64,000 nucleotides of DNA from Archivesica marissinica (Eukaryota; Mollusca; Bivalvia; Venerida; Vesicomyidae). This document shows, piece by piece, positions 48,301-58,450 of this stretch. Both the position numbers and the translations under genes were made by a program. Location of the stretch: positions 9,440,722-9,504,721 of the forward strand of contig CM026403.1 in the NCBI GenBank assembly GCA_014843695.1, in the 5' to 3' direction. Positions within the stretch are counted from its first letter, which is position 1; each line of letters starts with the position of its first letter. Under the pieces are notes generated by a model that saw only the letters and a program-made list of their open reading frames with translations, was not told the origin of the DNA and made no database searches.

Positions 48301-48633
48301 GTGGACTGCGGTAGATCAACATAACGGTCGGGATGTACGTCTGGCACGTAGTCAAGCTGATCACTAGTGCGTGAGTTCAGGTCTCCAAGTAAATACACAA
48401 TACCAAGGTCACTATATTTTCGAATGTCGGTATTCAAGTTTTCAAAAAAATCAAACTGAAATCATGTCGAATTAACATTACGGTATACAGCGGAATCGTC
48501 TGGCGGAATATAACAAATACAAAAATATGAATCGGTATTACATAGTTCATGTTTCAGTTTAAACCAATGAGTCCGTTTTCATTAATACTAAGCAGATCAA
48601 TATAATTTCGATAACATTCCTTATAGTATACAA
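45339..48633 (-). pseudogene. LINE A, 3' portion: endonuclease-RT ORF2 remnant and 3'UTR
   Basis: Minus strand. Endonuclease pieces: GLIWFKLKHEL (about 48560), LLGDLNSRTSD (48360-48390) and EFSDHCPIAF (about 48060). RT pieces: YKKGDKNDPSNYRGITL (about 47190), DYQRAFDTVN, GLKQGEP (about 46790; QGEP where QGDP is usual), and FADDIILF (46640-46660) after a frameshift at about 46665. The C-terminal domain, with CKLC, SEYHF and CC, follows an in-frame TAA at 45814 and runs to a stop near 45472. Other breaks lie at about 48475, 48122 and 47700-47840. The 3' end is a TTGAAAC repeat at about 45341-45355. Its 5' end at 48628-48633 abuts LINE B; the missing N-terminus is at 54127-54803. Confidence 0.9.
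48628..48633. repeat. Target site duplication of LINE B (3' side), ATACAA
   Basis: ATACAA here and at 54121-54126. It partly merges with the (CAA)n tail of LINE B, so its length could be 4-6 bp. Confidence 0.8.
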
Positions 48634-49548
48634 CAACAACAACAACAACATTTATTGCATTAAGACATCAGCTGATGCTTATAAGCATACAGATAAAATA
48701 CATATACATGTATTGTGAAAAAGTGAAAACATGGTTTATAATGGAGTAGTTTCGGAGAAGCGTGTACGTATGAACTTTGAAAAGGATAATTTGAAACCAA
48801 ATAAATGAATGATATATGAGTATTTCTCATGCTAGCTCATTCATATGTATGAAAAATCAAACTTTATGAAAAATGTCGTCTGTAGGTCGTTGTGTAATTT
48901 CATTCATGAGCCTCAATGAATAAATTATTTTTTGCACGAGATTTTAGAGGAAAGTAGTACTATCAGTTAAATACTACCAGTAGTATATTGATCGTTATCT
49001 TTAGATCGCCTTATACTTCAATGAAGTAGAAAAATGTTCGCACGAGTTTTTTGATTTACCTGGTACTATCAATTACTACGTCGCGGTTAACGGATGTGCT
49101 CGTTTATTGAATGATTGATTGTATTTTGGATATTTAGTGTACTAAAATATAAAATATCTATATATTATAGTGTTGCAATACATTGGTTTAATGAATGACA
49201 TACATGACATTTTAATGTATTTATAAGTAGTGTAGTTTCCATTCAGCACTTTAGACACACCTTTCTTAAGCAGCCGGCCCAGGGAATCACAGACAGTTAC
49301 ATACGAAACTGCTTAATATAGGTAAAATGTATAACATATATTGGGAATATCCAAACTGGCTTATTAATACGGATTGGCTGCTTAAAAGAGGTGAACGCTA
49401 ACATCGGTTTAATTGTATATAATATTGTACAATTTTGTCCTGCATTTCACAAGATAAAGACACATATATTAACGATTATACTGATCTCTATGTTGTTAAA
49501 TAACTGTTGTGTGATATATGAATGCATATGTCCATTATCTAGCTGTAA
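48634..49548 (-). other. LINE B 3'UTR and (TTG)n tail
   Basis: Non-coding. The minus strand ends with GATGTCTTAATGCAATAAAT and then repeated GTT/TTG (plus strand 48631-48650). It holds GGGCCGGCTGCTTAAG (about 49268-49283), otherwise AT-rich. No second gene recognised. Confidence 0.75.
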
Positions 49549-52500
49549 TTAGTTTCCTGTCCGTATAATACTTGCATAATATATAAATTTTGCTGTATTT
49601 TCTATTACATGTTTAGAGCTTTTAGACAAGAGGTTTTCAAACTTATGTATATTAGGCCATTGACAATAGTATCGCTTAAAATATTTTATTCTTAAATCTC
49701 TGTATTTTGGGCAAACCATAAGAAAATGATATTCATTTTCTATCAAGTTTGAATTACAGTTAATGCATACTCGCTGACCTCTTGAGATATTGTTATATCT
49801 ACCGTTTTCAATGTTTAATTGGTGGGAAGATGTTCTAAATCTTGACAATGCAAAGCGGAATCTTTTCTCTTTTATGAAGTCAAGATAACTTTCCATGATG
49901 AATTCGTGCTTGAATATACTATATGTTTCTAACCTGTTAGAATTATTTATACCTGCGTACCAACTTTGGTGATACATATCAATGATTCTTTGTTTTATGG
50001 GGAAAAAATTAACAGGATAATTCAGCTGAGTTTGCCAAATCTGTGACATTCCACAATGGTCGAGTAATTGCTTAATTTGAAACGCCCAGTTAGAACCACT
50101 ATACGTTTCTCCATTGTTAGTATCATTCTTAAGCATATTATAAACTTTTTTTATGATTGAATTTTCTTTAGATGACAATATTTGTATCCAGTATTTTATC
50201 ATTATTATTTGTCGGCTTACTTTCATTGGTATCCTTCCTAATTCCCCATATAGTGCGTCTAGATTGGTCGATTTTTTTACTCCCAACAATTTTCTGCAAA
50301 ATTTTGTGTGGATAAGTTCAATGTCTTTACCTTCATAATGTCCCCATACTTCCGCACTATAATTAAGGATCGGGGCTACTAGTGAATCAAACAGTTTGGA
50401 TTTTTCGGAAGTAGGCAATTCAAGCTGATTATAGACAATAAACAGATTGTGTAGTGAAAAGGCTGCATGTTGTGCTGTTCTCTTTTGTGACCTATGCCAG
50501 CTATTATTTTTAAAAAGAAGTACACCTAGATATTTAAATGAAGCAACAACCTCAATTTTAGTATTATTAAGGTAAAAATCATAATTTGTGTGCCGACCTT
50601 TTTCAAAGATCATAATTTTTGTTTTATTTATGTTTAATGTCAGACTCCAATTTGCACAGAATTGTTCAATATCATTTAACATAAATTGCAATGATTGGGG
50701 ATTTTGAGTAAAGATTACTGAGTCATCTGCAAACAGTAGCATAAATAATTTTATATCATCAACGCTAATTAACCCATCTATGTTTGTATTAATATTATTA
50801 ATAATATCATTAAGGAAAAACAGACATAGCAGACTACTGGAAGGATCTCCTTGTTTTACCCCCATGTTCGAGTTTATAAATTCAGATTTGTTAGATTTGA
50901 AACGAACATACGATTTTGACAATTTTTGCCATAAATATGCTCTGTCAATTTTATCAAACATTTTTTCCCAGTCCAGAAATGCGACGTATAACTTTTTTTT
51001 GTTGTCTAGTGTTTTTGAAATTAGTGCATTTAATATAAATATACAATCAGAAGTTGCCTTTCCTTTTTGAAATCCAAACTGATTATTTATTATTTTCTCA
51101 TATTTAATAGACCATTTTGTGAGTCTATTTAGAAGTATTTGAGAATATATTTTAGCTAATATATTTGTTAATGTAATTCCTCTATAATTGTTGGCCTCAT
51201 CTTGGTTGCCTCCCTTGAATATTGGCACAATAATACCTCCTCCCCAGGATTTAGGATATGTGCCACTATCAAATATTTTATTATATAATTTCAATAGGAA
51301 GGGTGCAATAGTATCATAGGACTGTTTAAATACCTCAGCAATTAAATTGTCTGTACCGGGACTTTTATCATTATTTTGTGAAAAAATTGCCTGTTTTAAT
51401 TCGTTTACGGAAATACTACAATCTAATTCTTGATCATATATATATGTATCGTTTAATACGGTTTGTACGTGTATATTATTACTATCATTGTCATATAGAT
51501 TGTTAAAATGATTATATAGGGTTGTGACGTTTAGTTGATCAGAATCAGGTATTTTATTTTTATATTGCTTTCTAATTTGTTTCCAAAATTTCTTGGGTTC
51601 TTTTTTTGCAAGTTTCGACAGACGTGTACCTTCATTTTTCATAAATTGTTTTTTGTATTTATTTTTTATTTTTGAGTAAATTGTTTTATTATTTAGAAAT
51701 ATGACTTTATTTTCATTAGTTCTATTTCTGAGAAACGTGTTTCTGGCTATATTAAATTCTTTCCTAGCTTCATAACATTCTAGATTGAACCATTGTTTTT
51801 TTGCATGATGCGGAATTGTTGGATTAGCAATTTTAATTTTGTGCTTTGTTCCGAAGACACTGAATGCGTTATCCTGCATGAATTTCGTGAATGAATTTAC
51901 CGTGCTATCGATATCTACACTATTTAAATCTTCAGTCAGCTGGTCAAGCTTTTGTTGTTTGTATATCATCTCATTTCTAAAGGTATTAGCCAGCGAATCA
52001 TCCCACGAAATAAACAGATTGTCAGTCGCGGATGAATACTCGTCATGAATTATTTGTAGAGGACATATCATCTCTATGCAAAATTCGATCGCTGAATGAT
52101 CTGAAAATTCTGTAGGTTCAATTATTTTGAATTGGGTAAGATATTTAGAATCATTATAATTATATAAAAGATAATCCACCGTGCTTGCGCCATTCATATT
52201 ATAAAAGGTAAACTGACCTACATTCGCGTCACAATGAAGACGCCCATTGGCTATTGATAGCCCGGTTGATTTGCATAATAATAGGAAACGACTTCCATAA
52301 ATATCTAGCACGTGATCTTTATTTACCCTTGTAGGAATGTCATTATAAATTTGCATTTGATTACCGTTGTCTAAAAATCTATCAAAATGTAAAAAATCTA
52401 GTTCATCCGAAGTTCGACTATTCATGTCACCTGAAATGAAAATTTTTCCTAGAGATTTATATTTCTCTATTCCAGCCTCAATCTGCTCGAAAAAGTCAAT

Positions 52501-52909
52501 ATCAGACTGTGCTAAAACCTTGGAATCAGTTGGTAAAATATATACATTACATATATAGACATCTTCATCAAAATGAAATAAATGTTTAGATAATTTGGTC
52601 CACATTATACCACATTGTACTGTTTCAATAACCTGTATTTTGTTTTTTAATTCACATTTATAATACACATAAATACCACCACTGTACCGCCCTTTCCTTA
52701 CATTTGGAGTTTTATTACCAAATAAATGTTCTCATACATATGTAAACGTTAATGTTTAAATTATAATTTGAATTTTTTCCGAGCCAGGTTTCGGATAGAA
52801 AAATAACGTCATAATAACCTAGTAAATTTAGGAAGTCTGGATCAGCAAGTTTCCTCGTTAGTCCGTTCACATTCCAGGAGAGAATATTCAATTGCTCCTC
52901 ACGACACCC
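49549..52909 (-). pseudogene. LINE B ORF2: endonuclease, reverse transcriptase and Cys-rich C-terminus
   Basis: Would nick DNA and reverse-transcribe the element's RNA. The frame follows ORF1's TAA directly in the same phase: EQLNILSWNVNGLTRKL, then IFLSETWLG are the endonuclease start. A frameshift near 52730-52745 leads into a 1039-codon frame starting at 52668. Numbering there: GDMNSR 80-85, STVDY 162-166, EFSDH 187-191 (endonuclease); NNYRGITL 493-500, FLDWEKMFD 564-572, KQGDP 605-609, FADD 646-649 (RT); Cys968, Cys971, His981, Cys986 (C-terminal zinc-binding-like domain). Compared with LINE A, about 20 codons are missing in frame between motifs A and B, near residue 585. No ATG precedes the endonuclease domain. 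Frameshift and deletion make it probably inactive. Confidence 0.92.
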
Positions 52910-53989
52910 TTATATATTACTCGTTGTTTGAGGGGGTTCGTACATTACACCATTAATGAAAAGTTTGTTGCGTACCAGTTTAACGTCTTTGCCCAACGCT
53001 CGTTCGGTGTCCATTTTGGCGTAGAGTATCTTTCGTGTGTCCCGCACAGACTTTGGAAGTTGAATGCCGACTCCGACGTTCGCCGCTTTAAGCGCGGATT
53101 TTTTATCATACCCTTTTTGGCGGATTGTTTCTTTCTGTTCAGGGTAATGAAACTTGACTACGATCGGTCTAGGTTTCTTCGCAGTAACGCTGCCCAGTCT
53201 ATGTGCTCTATCAAATTTTATACTTTCAGCATCTGTATCAAGATTATCTTTGATGAAAGTTTTAACTAGAGTTTGACAGTTTTCCGACACCTGTTCTGCA
53301 ATACAATAGAATATTAAATTATCCCTCATTGACCTTGTTTCAAGGTCAGTAAGCTGGTCTTTCAGAGTTTGTTTTTCCGCTTCAATAGTTTTCATGCCGT
53401 TTTCAAGTGCGCTACAGGAGGATTTTAGTTTCTGCATTTCGGCCTGTGTTGCTTTAATTTCACTAGCTTGTTCTTCGTGTTTTGTATTAATGAACGAACA
53501 CGAGTTCTCAACACCATCAACCCTATCATTTATTGTTTTTATTTTGGATTCCAGTTCTGTCATTTTTAAGCTGATTATGTTTACGGTTTTTTCAATATTT
53601 TCAACTTTAGGTAGCACCTTTTTGAGAGATTTCATGTCGTCTAACAGTTCTGTAGCCCAGGTGGGTGGGGCAAGATTTTGAAATGATACCTGATTTTGTG
53701 GAGTTTGCGGCGACTGCATTCCGTATTGCATTTGACTCAAGTTCTGCGAATAGTTCATGTTTGGTGATGTCATACTCGTATTCATCATAGGGTTCATGTT
53801 TGAATTCATCATCATGTCCAAATAGCTTGTTGTTCTTTTGTTATTGAACACATCGTAACTCACCCCACCCGTATCTGCACCTGTTGCAAAACCGGTTTGA
53901 CCAGTTTCGCCATTGGCTATTAGCGGAGATTTCGCTTTTCTCTTCGGTTTTCTCTTTTTTGTGTCACTATTTTCCTTTTTAGGAGGCAT
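52910..53989 (-). CDS. LINE B ORF1: coiled-coil/RRM RNA-binding protein
   Basis: 359 codons, intact. A lysine-rich start (KKRKPKRKAK, residues 11-20) is followed by a Met/Asn/Gln-rich low-complexity stretch (about 57-100) and a long coiled coil (about 113-220). An RRM-like domain starts at MRDNLIFYCI (221-230) and continues through FDRAHRLG (259-266) and RPIVVKFHYP (274-283). A basic C-terminal domain runs to about 345. This order matches L1-type ORF1p, a trimeric nucleic-acid chaperone that coats element RNA. ATG at 53987-53989 is the first in frame. The stop TAA (52910-52912) is the only codon separating it in phase from ORF2. Confidence 0.92.
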   Translation of the reverse strand: MPPKKENSDTKKRKPKRKAKSPLIANGETGQTGFATGADTGGVSYDVFNNKRTTSYLDMMMNSNMNPMMNTSMTSPNMNYSQNLSQMQYGMQSPQTPQNQVSFQNLAPPTWATELLDDMKSLKKVLPKVENIEKTVNIISLKMTELESKIKTINDRVDGVENSCSFINTKHEEQASEIKATQAEMQKLKSSCSALENGMKTIEAEKQTLKDQLTDLETRSMRDNLIFYCIAEQVSENCQTLVKTFIKDNLDTDAESIKFDRAHRLGSVTAKKPRPIVVKFHYPEQKETIRQKGYDKKSALKAANVGVGIQLPKSVRDTRKILYAKMDTERALGKDVKLVRNKLFINGVMYEPPQTTSNI

Positions 53990-54120
53990 AAATACATGTT
54001 ACTTTGCATTGTTTATCAAAAATGTATTCCAAAACATCTCCATTATTTTAAATTCCAGATAAAACTTTTTAGAACAAGAAATCCACGTCCATGTTGTCAC
54101 GTGTCACAATAGAAATAAAA

Positions 54121-54126
54121 ATACAA
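54121..54126. repeat. Target site duplication of LINE B (5' side), ATACAA
   Basis: Pairs with 48628-48633 and lies inside the endonuclease codons of LINE A. Confidence 0.8.
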
Positions 54127-54803
54127 TAACACCGCCGCTACTACGCTTTGCATTCTTATTAAATTTCGGTCGTGGACAATTAACATATTCGTAGCCATCA
54201 ATTTTTATATTAGTTACTTTAGAGTTCCAAGTTTCTGTTAATAATATAATGTCGTAGTCTGAAACAAAATTTATGAAATCACAATCTTCTAATTTAGCTC
54301 TAATACCCTGAATATTCCATAGCAAACATGTTAACTGTTTCTGGGTATCTTCCTAGCTATAGCCAGCACTGGCCGCAGTATCTACCGTGAATGCTTTACC
54401 GTTAATTATCAGTTTATCATAAGATAACACGGCTCTTTTGTCATCTGCACGAGCCTTGATCATGATAGGGATCAACGCTTTACGTCTGTCTTGTATAGCC
54501 TTGGGAAACTGTTCGCGCACACGATACCCAGAATCAGATGGCAATTCATCGAATGTCTTTTGTTTGACTAACATTTTCGTAGGGAAGTGACTAAATTTCA
54601 CTACAAGTGGCCTTCTTTTTGTACTGTCATATTTCCCAATCCTATGTGCACGTTCTATTTTTACAGTGGCATGTGCATCTGTTATTTTCAAATCATCTCT
54701 ACAAAAATTAAGAATGGTTGCTGCACAGTTCTCTGAACGTCTATCTTCTACAGATGCCTTTTCCCCAAATCCAAATAACAACAAGTTATCCCGCATCGTA
54801 TCA
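54127..54803 (-). pseudogene. LINE A, 5' portion: ORF1 C-terminus and ORF2 N-terminus
   Basis: Minus strand. ORF1 remnant (about 54803 to 54353): MRDNLLLFGFGEKAS, KIERAHRIGKYD, RRPLVVKFSHFP, ending KAFTVDTAASAGYS and TAG at 54353-54355. The same frame then continues EDTQKQLTCLLWNIQGIRAK, DYDIILLTETW and SSGGVIV, the start of the endonuclease, up to the LINE B insertion. Apart from the single TAG this part of the frame is open. No ATG lies between the stop and the endonuclease. The 5' part of ORF1 is missing: at about 54803 it abuts an opposite-strand LINE. The rest of the element is at 45339-48627. Confidence 0.88.
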
Positions 54804-55745
54804 TAACGGTTCGCGTAGCTTAACTGTTTACCATGCTCGTATAAGAAATGGCTGCAGCAACTTGAACGCAGACTTATATAATAACCATTTAAGGGAAAAT
54901 GCGAATTGCGATTGTCAAACTGGAATTGAAAACGCTGAACACTACTTTTTTCATTGTCCTTTGTTTCAAAATCAAAGAATAATCCTATTCAGAGAAACAC
55001 GACAATACCATCCTTTAAATGCGAAAACACTGCTAATAGTTTATACAAATTTATTTTAGCTCGATTGCGAAACAAGTTATGTCAACTTATATTAATCACT
55101 CTCGAGACCTCATTCCTGATGGAATCCATCGCCACGAGGGAGAGAGAAGAGGCAACGTGGAATTTAAATGCCTTGCCTAAGGGCACAATCGTAACGGCTC
55201 CAGCGGGGCTCGAACTCCGGACCTTTCGCACCTGAAGCGAACGCGCATCCACTGCGCTATCACGACTTCCACACTGCTAATAGGTAAAGAACATCTGATT
55301 GAAAGTGATAACTTAATTATTTTCAACTCAGTACAGAAATTTATAAAGAATACTAAAAGATTTCAAACCGGCCATTAGTATTAATCAAACAACAAAACAA
55401 GAGTACTCGTTGAATTTATTGAAATACTATATAGAATGTCTATGTTTACAAATTAACGCTTAGTCTGCAAATAGAAAGAGAGGTTCTGGTCGTTCACTAG
55501 ACACGAGCACCACAGGCACACTTGCATGAGTACGTTGTATAAATGATGATATTGTATTTTTATGTATCTTTATGTATGTAATTTGCATTTATTCATTTAA
55601 ATGCGTTGTAAACTAATTGTAGCCATAAAATGAATTTTCGGTAAATACCATGTATTGGGGAGAGCCGTTTCATAATGTGGAAAGCACTTGTGGCTCAAAC
55701 CAAATTGCTATGTACATTTTGGCAATAAATTATGTTTAAACTATA
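54804..55745 (+). pseudogene. Another LINE, ORF2 C-terminus and 3'UTR, split by a SINE
   Basis: Plus strand. The frame begins NGSRSLTVYHARIRNGCSNL, then CDCQTGIENAEHYFFHCPLF (a Cys-x-Cys...His...Cys domain) and RQYHPLNAKTLLI at 55039. After the SINE at 55040-55270 and the duplicated target, it resumes in phase (GKEHLIESDNLIIFNSVQKF) to a TAG at about 55376-55378. The 3'UTR ends near 55730 with GGCAATAAATTATG, a likely poly(A) signal. The 5' part of this LINE is absent. Its HYFFHCP type differs from LINE A and B, so it is a separate family. Confidence 0.85.
55040..55270 (-). mobile_element. SINE family A, full-length with target duplication, inside LINE coding sequence
   Basis: The 13-bp direct repeat ACACTGCTAATAG at 55027-55039 and 55271-55283 gives exact borders (231 bp). 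The minus-strand element starts GGAAGTCGTGATAGCGCAG, with A-box TAGCGCAGTGG and B-box AGTTCGAGCCCC, and ends AGCTAAAATAAATTTGTATA. Removing the insert and one duplicate restores the LINE reading frame. Confidence 0.96.
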
Positions 55746-55767
55746 AAAGCTATACATTGTAATTTTC

Positions 55768-56276
55768 TTAAAGCGACATTACATCGCAAAATGCCAAAAC
55801 ATGCATTTGTTAACGTATAATGCATTGCTACTACAAATTCTTTTGAATACATTCGAACACTAACATTGAATCAATAAACAGTGTTTTTGTGGTCTACAAT
55901 TTTTCAAAAGTGAAAGTAGGATTTCATATAACTGTCATCCATGTTCATGAACTGACGTTTGTTTGTCATTGGAGTCAATACTTAGCGCGCCGTCTAGAGA
56001 TAATTCAACTAAGATTAGTCTACAAATAAATATACATAGGCACACATGTGAGATATAACGGTACATATGTATCATAAATCGAGTTATTCAAGATACACAC
56101 GTTGTTTCCGCATGGATGACGCCACTATTTACATTATTTTGTTATGTCAACAAACCGCGTGTACGACGTTTGTTTATTCGTTGAAACACTCAGTTTTTGA
56201 GGCAAATATTTGGAAAAATATACACCATATAATAGGAAATTACATTCTGTAAAAATTTGCGTTTTTGTCGCTTTAA
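55768..56276. mobile_element. TTAA-flanked MITE (copy M2)
   Basis: TTAA at 55768-55771 and 56273-56276. Left end AGCGACATTACATCGC; right end, in reverse complement, AGCGACAAAAACGC. The interior is colinear with M1 (7308-7829) on the opposite strand, for example GTTTTTGAGGCAAATATTTG and CATTATTTTGTTATGTCAAC. Non-coding. It ends 81 bases before the start codon of the secreted-peptide gene, so it may form part of that gene's promoter region. Confidence 0.87.
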
Positions 56277-56357
56277 TGCATATGTTCTGATATTTATGAA
56301 TAGTGAATTTGATGAGTGCGTTCCTTATTGACTGTGTCGAATCACACGTTGGACAAG

Positions 56358-56397
56358 ATGCTTCATGTATACATATTCCTGTCTCTACTTGCGCAAG
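56358..56397 (+). CDS. Exon 1 of a predicted small secreted peptide gene
   Basis: ATG at 56358 (A at -3) opens 13 codons, MLHVYIFLSLLAQ, plus one base. This is a typical hydrophobic signal-peptide core. It ends at a 5' splice site, CAAG|GTAATG, with GT at 56398-56399 (phase 1). An in-frame TGA at 56313-56315 lies upstream and no earlier ATG is in frame. The matching phase-1 acceptor at 63460-63461 joins it to exon 2, creating an Ala codon across the junction and a signal sequence ending near ...ATIAYVSHG. MITE M2 ends at 56276 and TATTTATG (56291-56298) could act as a weak TATA element. The two-exon model is inference; the family is not recognised. Confidence 0.6.
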
Positions 56398-56435
56398 GTA
56401 ATGTTACATTTGTTTTTCTAAAATCAGTTACAATT

Positions 56436-56674
56436 CCCGTGATAGCACAGTGGATGCGCGTTCGCTTCAGGTGCGAAAGGTCCGGAGTTCGAGCCCCGCT
56501 GGAGCCATTACGATTGTGTCCTTAGGCAAGGCATTTAAATTCCACATTGCCTCTTCTCTCTCCTTCATGGCGATGGATTCCATCAGGAATGAGGTCTCGA
56601 GAGTGATTAATATAAGTTGAAAGAACTTGTTTCGCAATCGAGCTAAAATAAATTTGTATAAAATAAATAAAAAT
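56436..56674 (+). mobile_element. SINE family A, full-length with target duplication
   Basis: Direct repeats AGTTACAATT at 56426-56435 and 56675-56684. The head carries A-box TAGCACAGTGG and B-box AGTTCGAGCCCC. The body and the A/T-rich tail (AATTTGTATAAAATAAATAA) match the other copies. It sits about 40 bp downstream of the exon 1 splice donor, in sense orientation. Confidence 0.95.
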
Positions 56675-56811
56675 AGTTACAATTTTGACATATCAATTTT
56701 TACGGTATTCAATTACAAATATAATTACAACATATATTTCCAAAAAAAGAAGAAAAATGTTTATACGTTTATTTAGTGCGAAACAACTTCAACAACTTGG
56801 CGCGAACGAAA

Positions 56812-57000
56812 GAGTATATACGGTCATTCGTGTGGGAGGAAACCGGAGTACCCGGAGTACCTGGAGAAAACCCACCTGTCCAATATGGCGATCACCATAC
56901 CCTCTCACATACTTCCCTGTCAGAGTATCGAACCCTGATCGCATTGATGAGAGGCGAGGGTGCTAACGACCGCTTAGGTCGGCAAATGTTGATTCTATAG
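56812..57000 (-). mobile_element. tRNA-headed SINE-like repeat (family D)
   Basis: The minus strand reads a tRNA-like head (CGACCTAAGCGGTCGTTAGC, B-box-like GGGTTCGATACTC at about 56930-56942). It is followed by GGGTTTTCTCCAGGTACTCC and GGTTTCCTCCCACACGAATG, a motif common in invertebrate repeats. Only one copy is present here, so its borders are approximate. The next ~190 bases (57001-57190) resemble 150-200 and may be a related repeat. Confidence 0.65.
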
Positions 57001-57534
57001 CTATAAATGGAGGAAGAGCCTTCGTGCCCTTCTGAGCCCGAGTAGAACCACCAATCTTCCATAAATCAGCCGAATGGCTTCCACACACCTAGATAGAGCC
57101 TCGTCTCTGAGGACACATTCTGACCTCTCGACGGGTGTAATACCCTTGTCCACACGAGTGTACATCAAGGATACTCTTCGTTGGCTAGACATACACATTT
57201 CACTGTGCGTGCACTATTTCTAACTAATATGTGGTGTTATCATTGCACTGGTAAACAAGCATCTCGTTTTAGAATCAGATGGTTTCTATTTTTGAGCTGG
57301 AGCTTACATATTCACGAGGTTATAATTATATGGTTGATGAGATTATAATTATTATTGAAGTAGAGAGAGACACGCACACATTAATTAGCAAGAGCTGTTA
57401 TATTACAGTGTATGGGTCTGAAGTATGCAACAAGTATGGTGCACCCGTATTTGTTTGTGGTGTTGAAGAATATTGCTACAATAATAACACCAGTTGTTGG
57501 TTGGTATAGCTGGAATATTAACAACAACAACGAC
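57001..57534. other. Intronic spacer
   Basis: No gene is recognised. The first part (about 57035-57090) resembles the segment at 150-200. Short open frames on both strands have no domain. Confidence 0.4.
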
Positions 57535-57576
57535 GTCGTCGTCGTCGTCATCGTCATCATCATCATCATCATCATT
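57535..57576. repeat. (CGT/CAT)n trinucleotide repeat
   Basis: A run of GTCGTCGTCGTCATCGTCAT continuing as CATCATCATC. It lies at the 3' tail of the family C SINE fragment and probably is that SINE's tail, (ATG)n on the minus strand. Confidence 0.8.
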
Positions 57577-57700
57577 TTACCTAACAACACCTTTACTGGA
57601 CAGGCTCCAGCGGATAACCAGTACTTTTTTTCATAAATCGGTTAACCAGTACTTGGTGCACCAACCTCCGTAAGAAACTGCCAACTTGTTCACGATACAC
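57577..57700 (-). mobile_element. SINE family C, 3' part
   Basis: Matches the copy at 10247-10515: TTACCTAACAACACCTTTAC, GGTTAACCAGTACTTGG, CACCAACCTCCGTAAGAAAC. A ~30-base duplication of the GATAACCAGTAC segment lies at about 57614-57650. The tRNA-like head is absent. Confidence 0.82.
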
Positions 57701-58450
57701 AATAGGCTATAGCACTATATAAACACTTTTTAGACCATATCCCAGCAACTTAAAATATGTCATAAATGTCAGTTTTAAACTTGCTTGGATATGGCCTAAA
57801 ACATTGCCGAAACAATGTGTCCATAATTGACACCCAGAGTAAGCTCCCCTACATCTAAACCAGCAGACAAGCAGAGAAATGTCCCATTTTCTTTCCGATT
57901 AATTAAGAATTAAACAGACTATATTATCTAAGATGTCTTATATTTTAGGTTATGCATACTTGTTGTCAGTAACGAGTAGTTAATAAGTAATTTTAAGGGG
58001 TCTGTATTCAATTTTAAATTATTTTAACGTCAACATGAATCATTCATTAGCTCATCAAACTAGTGAGCCAATCAAAACCGCGTAACATATCGCCGAATCT
58101 CTAAAATAAAATGGCGACCATTTAGTGGGATGTTTTGCATTCAGTGTTAGAAATGAATAGTACTGTCATATTAATGGATTCAAAGATTACGCTAATTATC
58201 GGTCGTCTAAATTAACATGGTTACGTTCATTTTTCGAACGAACGGCAGTGACATTACGTATTCGTAACATCAGACCAGATTTGAAACATTGCCATTTTGA
58301 CTTTTTCGAGGGTAAATGGAACAGAGTCGCGAGATTTGGCAGCTTTCGCCCGCAAATGTCGCGCGCTGATACTAGAAATAGTCTCTGTAAAAGTACATAA
58401 TTCAATACACCGAGGGCGTGGCTTATTTAACAGTTTCTAATGGGAAATAC
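57701..58450. other. Intronic spacer
   Basis: About 750 bases. A weak inverted similarity (ATATCCCAGCAACTTAAAATATG near 57741 against the opposite strand near 57775-57795, GCTTGGATATGG) is noted. There is a 69-codon minus-strand frame (58196-58405) without a domain. No gene called. Confidence 0.4.

Larger units (their letters stand above)
48634..54120 (-). mobile_element. LINE B, complete-length non-LTR retrotransposon inserted into LINE A
   Basis: Minus strand, about 5.49 kb. A short 5'UTR (53990-54120) precedes ORF1 (52910-53989), ORF2 (49549-52909) and a ~915-bp 3'UTR (48634-49548). The 3'UTR ends with an AATAAA-containing GCAATAAATG and a (TTG)n tail. ATACAA duplications at 48628-48633 and 54121-54126 flank it. 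Removing it joins the two halves of LINE A in one reading frame (GGVIV then YYKEC). Both terminal structures being present argues for a full-length insertion. Lesions in ORF2 suggest it can no longer move by itself. The clade is not determined here. Confidence 0.9.
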
